Shown here piece by piece: positions 62,050-64,000 of a stretch of 64,000 nt of DNA (position 1 is the first letter of the stretch; each line of letters starts with the position of its first letter). The stretch is from assembly GCF_003628755.1 (NCBI RefSeq), contig NZ_CP029256.1, positions 1 through 64,000 of the forward strand. Reading direction: 5' to 3'. A model generated the notes under the pieces. The model was not told where the DNA came from and searched no databases. It saw only the letters and a list, made by a program, of their open reading frames with translations. Both the position numbers and the translations under genes were made by a program. The stretch is from Christensenella minuta. Lineage in GTDB: Bacteria; Bacillota; Clostridia; Christensenellales; Christensenellaceae.

Positions 62050-64000
62050 CTACTTGTTTTTATGATTTTGTTCGGCTAAAAATCGGATTGCTTTTTCCTG
62101 CGGCATTGGACGCGCATAGTAAAAACCCTGAATGTATTGTACGCCGGACGCGGAGATCAGCTGTTGATCCTCCTTGGTTTCCACGCCTTCCGAAACAACA
62201 GTCAGTGAATTGATTTTCGCCATTTCCACAATAGAATGAAGGAGTGCGCGCTGCTTGGGATTTATATAGATTTGGCGCGTAAGCGAACGATCTATCTTAA
62301 TCACGTCCACAGGTAGGTTTGAAAGATAATTCAGGCTGCTGTATCCTACGCCGAAGTCGTCCAGGGCGATGCGAATTCCACTTTTCCTTAATTGATCGAG
62401 GGAGGAAGATGCGTGTTCGATGGACTGGATGAGGACGCTTTCCGTAATTTCCAGCGTGATCCGGTCTGCCGGGACGCCGGAAGCGCGGATCACCTCCAGC
62501 AGATGGTCGGCGCTGTTCTCGACCAAGAGCTGCTGGACGGAAATATTAATCCCCATATGTTCCAATTCCAATTGATGGGCATATAAAGACATAAACCTGC
62601 AGGCGTGGCCGAGGACATAATCTCCCAGGGCTTCCACCAGTCCGCCGCGTTCCGCGAAGGCGATCACCTGTCCGGCGGGGAAGAAGCCTCCCTTACCGTC
62701 CGGCAGGCGCACCAACGCTTCCGCCGAGGTAAACCTTCCGGATTTTACATGTACGATCGGTTGGTACCAGACTTCGAGCGTCTCCTCCGAAATAGCGGAT
62801 TTGAGCCGGTGAACGATATCGGTTTCCGTCCGGATGATCTGGTCGAGTGCGTCGTCGTAGATTACGGTTTTTTGATTTTGCTCTTTTGTATAGCGAAGGG
62901 CGGACTGAATACGGTCAAGCAGAAGCTCCGGGCTGTCTCCGTTTGCCGGATACCCGCAGACAGCGATGCGCACCTGCAAGGTAAAAGAGGCATTCCCGGC
63001 GCATACCGGGTCGGCAAGCAAAGCCTGCAATTTGGCCGTAAAAGATTCCCTGTTTTCGCCGGAAAGGGAAATTCCAAGAAAAACGTCGCCGTTGATCCGG
63101 TATAAATAAGTTCCGAACAGGCGCGATAAGCGGCCGATTACCTCGAGAAGGATCGCATCACCAATGTCCGCGCTGAACAATTCATTATACTGGCTGAACG
63201 AGCAGATATCGATACAGAATAAGTCGAAGCGCCGCCTTTTATCGTAAGAGATGAGCATCTGCGCGTCCCGAAAATATTTGGGACGGTTGCCCACGCTGAA
63301 AACGGGATCGCAATACGCAAGCTGCTCAACCTGCTTGCGGTATTGGTTGAAGGTTTTCGACAACTCCGTCATCTCAAAATCGGTATATTCATCAAAGGCC
63401 ACATCGTTTTTCCCTTCGATTAACTGACGGCATTTTTCGGTCAGCATACGCACGGGAGATTCCTGAGAGCGGTGGGAGTAATAATCGCGTATCAGTGATG
63501 AGATAGCCTCCTTCGCCCGGTCTTTGCCGGCCCGGCAGCGCTTATACTGATAGCATGCCGTCAAAAACTTTTTTTCTCCCTCCAGATGTACCTTCAGCAG
63601 AAGCTCGATCGAAAGGCCTCTTGCAAAATCCTCTTGCTGCATTTCATCCATATCCTCGCGGACAGCGAGGATAAAATTGCCGTCGCCGATTCGTCCGGCG
63701 ATAAAGGGACTTTGAATAAAATTCTGTAAACGGCGGGGAATGCTTTGCAAAAAATCGGTTTCTTCATCATAATCGATTCGCTGCGCAACCTGGTGATACT
63801 CCTCGAAAACAAAGTAAAATAGTATAACGGGTTCGGTTGCTTCGGAAAGCCAGCGGTCAAGCTCCGCGGTAAAACCCGGTTGGTTATACAGGCCGGTCCG
63901 CCTGTCTCTGGATGCGAGCCGCTTTAATGTGCGGTTGCAATGGGATTGCTTATACAGCAAATAGGAAAGGGCGGACAAAAGACCCGCCACAAACACACAA
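62050..64000 (-). CDS. EAL-domain c-di-GMP phosphodiesterase with two degenerate GGDEF domains (5' truncated)
   Basis: At least 648 residues; the frame is open to the window edge, so the N-terminus is probably missing. A membrane helix (FVAGLLSALSYLLY) is at the visible start. Two GGDEF-like domains follow: one near 24-150 with IGDGNF, one near 245-370 with INGDVF; neither keeps GGDEF. The EAL domain (about 405-640) is complete: EALVRLP, NISVQQLL, EITES, LDDFGVG, IKIDRS, EGVETKED, IQGFYYARPMP. It should hydrolyse c-di-GMP. It lies directly upstream of the GntR gene on the same strand (gap about 75 bases). Confidence 0.88.
   Translation of the reverse strand, partial: CVFVAGLLSALSYLLYKQSHCNRTLKRLASRDRRTGLYNQPGFTAELDRWLSEATEPVILFYFVFEEYHQVAQRIDYDEETDFLQSIPRRLQNFIQSPFIAGRIGDGNFILAVREDMDEMQQEDFARGLSIELLLKVHLEGEKKFLTACYQYKRCRAGKDRAKEAISSLIRDYYSHRSQESPVRMLTEKCRQLIEGKNDVAFDEYTDFEMTELSKTFNQYRKQVEQLAYCDPVFSVGNRPKYFRDAQMLISYDKRRRFDLFCIDICSFSQYNELFSADIGDAILLEVIGRLSRLFGTYLYRINGDVFLGISLSGENRESFTAKLQALLADPVCAGNASFTLQVRIAVCGYPANGDSPELLLDRIQSALRYTKEQNQKTVIYDDALDQIIRTETDIVHRLKSAISEETLEVWYQPIVHVKSGRFTSAEALVRLPDGKGGFFPAGQVIAFAERGGLVEALGDYVLGHACRFMSLYAHQLELEHMGINISVQQLLVENSADHLLEVIRASGVPADRITLEITESVLIQSIEHASSSLDQLRKSGIRIALDDFGVGYSSLNYLSNLPVDVIKIDRSLTRQIYINPKQRALLHSIVEMAKINSLTVVSEGVETKEDQQLISASGVQYIQGFYYARPMPQEKAIRFLAEQNHKNK

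Noticed and set aside
1-64000. tRNA genes, CRISPR arrays, insertion sequences
   Set aside because: I found no T-loop/acceptor patterns, no regularly spaced repeats and no transposase. The TGAA and GTAACTAA repeats are too short for CRISPR.

Overview
The window reads as chromosome of a Gram-positive, moderately GC-rich gut-type Clostridia (a Christensenella-like relative is possible but not shown). Evidence: strong AGGAGG-type ribosome binding sites, TTGACA/TATAAT promoters, a large Alu-domain SRP RNA, a CxxC-type bL31, and a rpmE-prmC-prfA-ywlC-ywlE-rpiB-upp housekeeping neighbourhood that recalls Bacillus. No tRNA, CRISPR array or insertion sequence was seen.

Bases 1 to about 18,340 are the late half of a prophage, all on the + strand: terminase large subunit (cut by the window edge), portal, zinc-finger protein, scaffold, major capsid protein, connector, a large tail or stabilisation protein, an S74-chaperone tail protein, a coiled-coil protein, a 2,231-residue polyvalent protein with an HELAH zincin motif, then endolysin, holin, XhlA-like protein and a lone HicB. 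There is no tail tube, sheath or tape measure, so the virion is probably short-tailed. A candidate structured RNA precedes the capsid gene. The right prophage end probably lies between HicB and the nitroreductase gene (18,314-18,499), near three GTAACTAA repeats.

Bases 18,400-26,100 hold host genes: nitroreductase, a GT-C-like membrane protein, HtrA protease, a DHA2 drug exporter and two paralogous metallophosphoesterases. Three clusters of TGAA repeated every 11 bp flank the GT-C gene and htrA, like an OmpR/PhoB-family regulator box. Bases 26,100-31,950 are the translation/housekeeping block (rpmE, yqhQ, prmC, prfA, ZIP transporter, ywlC, ywlE). Bases 31,975-40,874 look like an inserted sugar module: a kinase-regulator-binding-protein operon on the - strand, divergent from a ribose-type ABC transporter with a dehydrogenase and a frameshifted allulose/tagatose 3-epimerase. 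A perfect 36-bp palindrome sits between the two operons. rpiB and upp follow.

Bases 42,300-58,500 carry two copies of a two-gene cassette: a condensation-superfamily acyltransferase-like enzyme plus a zinc-ribbon membrane protein (DUF6320-like). Between them lie purA with a promoter-hairpin leader, the SRP RNA, a flavodoxin-fold reductase, a c-di-GMP phosphodiesterase with two solute-binding domains, a methyltransferase, a FUSC-like protein, a Mef-like exporter, and a PadR-controlled envelope operon whose proteins share a 40-residue membrane module. The end of the window has an HD-GNAT-SDR tail to the second cassette, a regulator with two GntR winged helices, and an EAL protein that runs off the edge.
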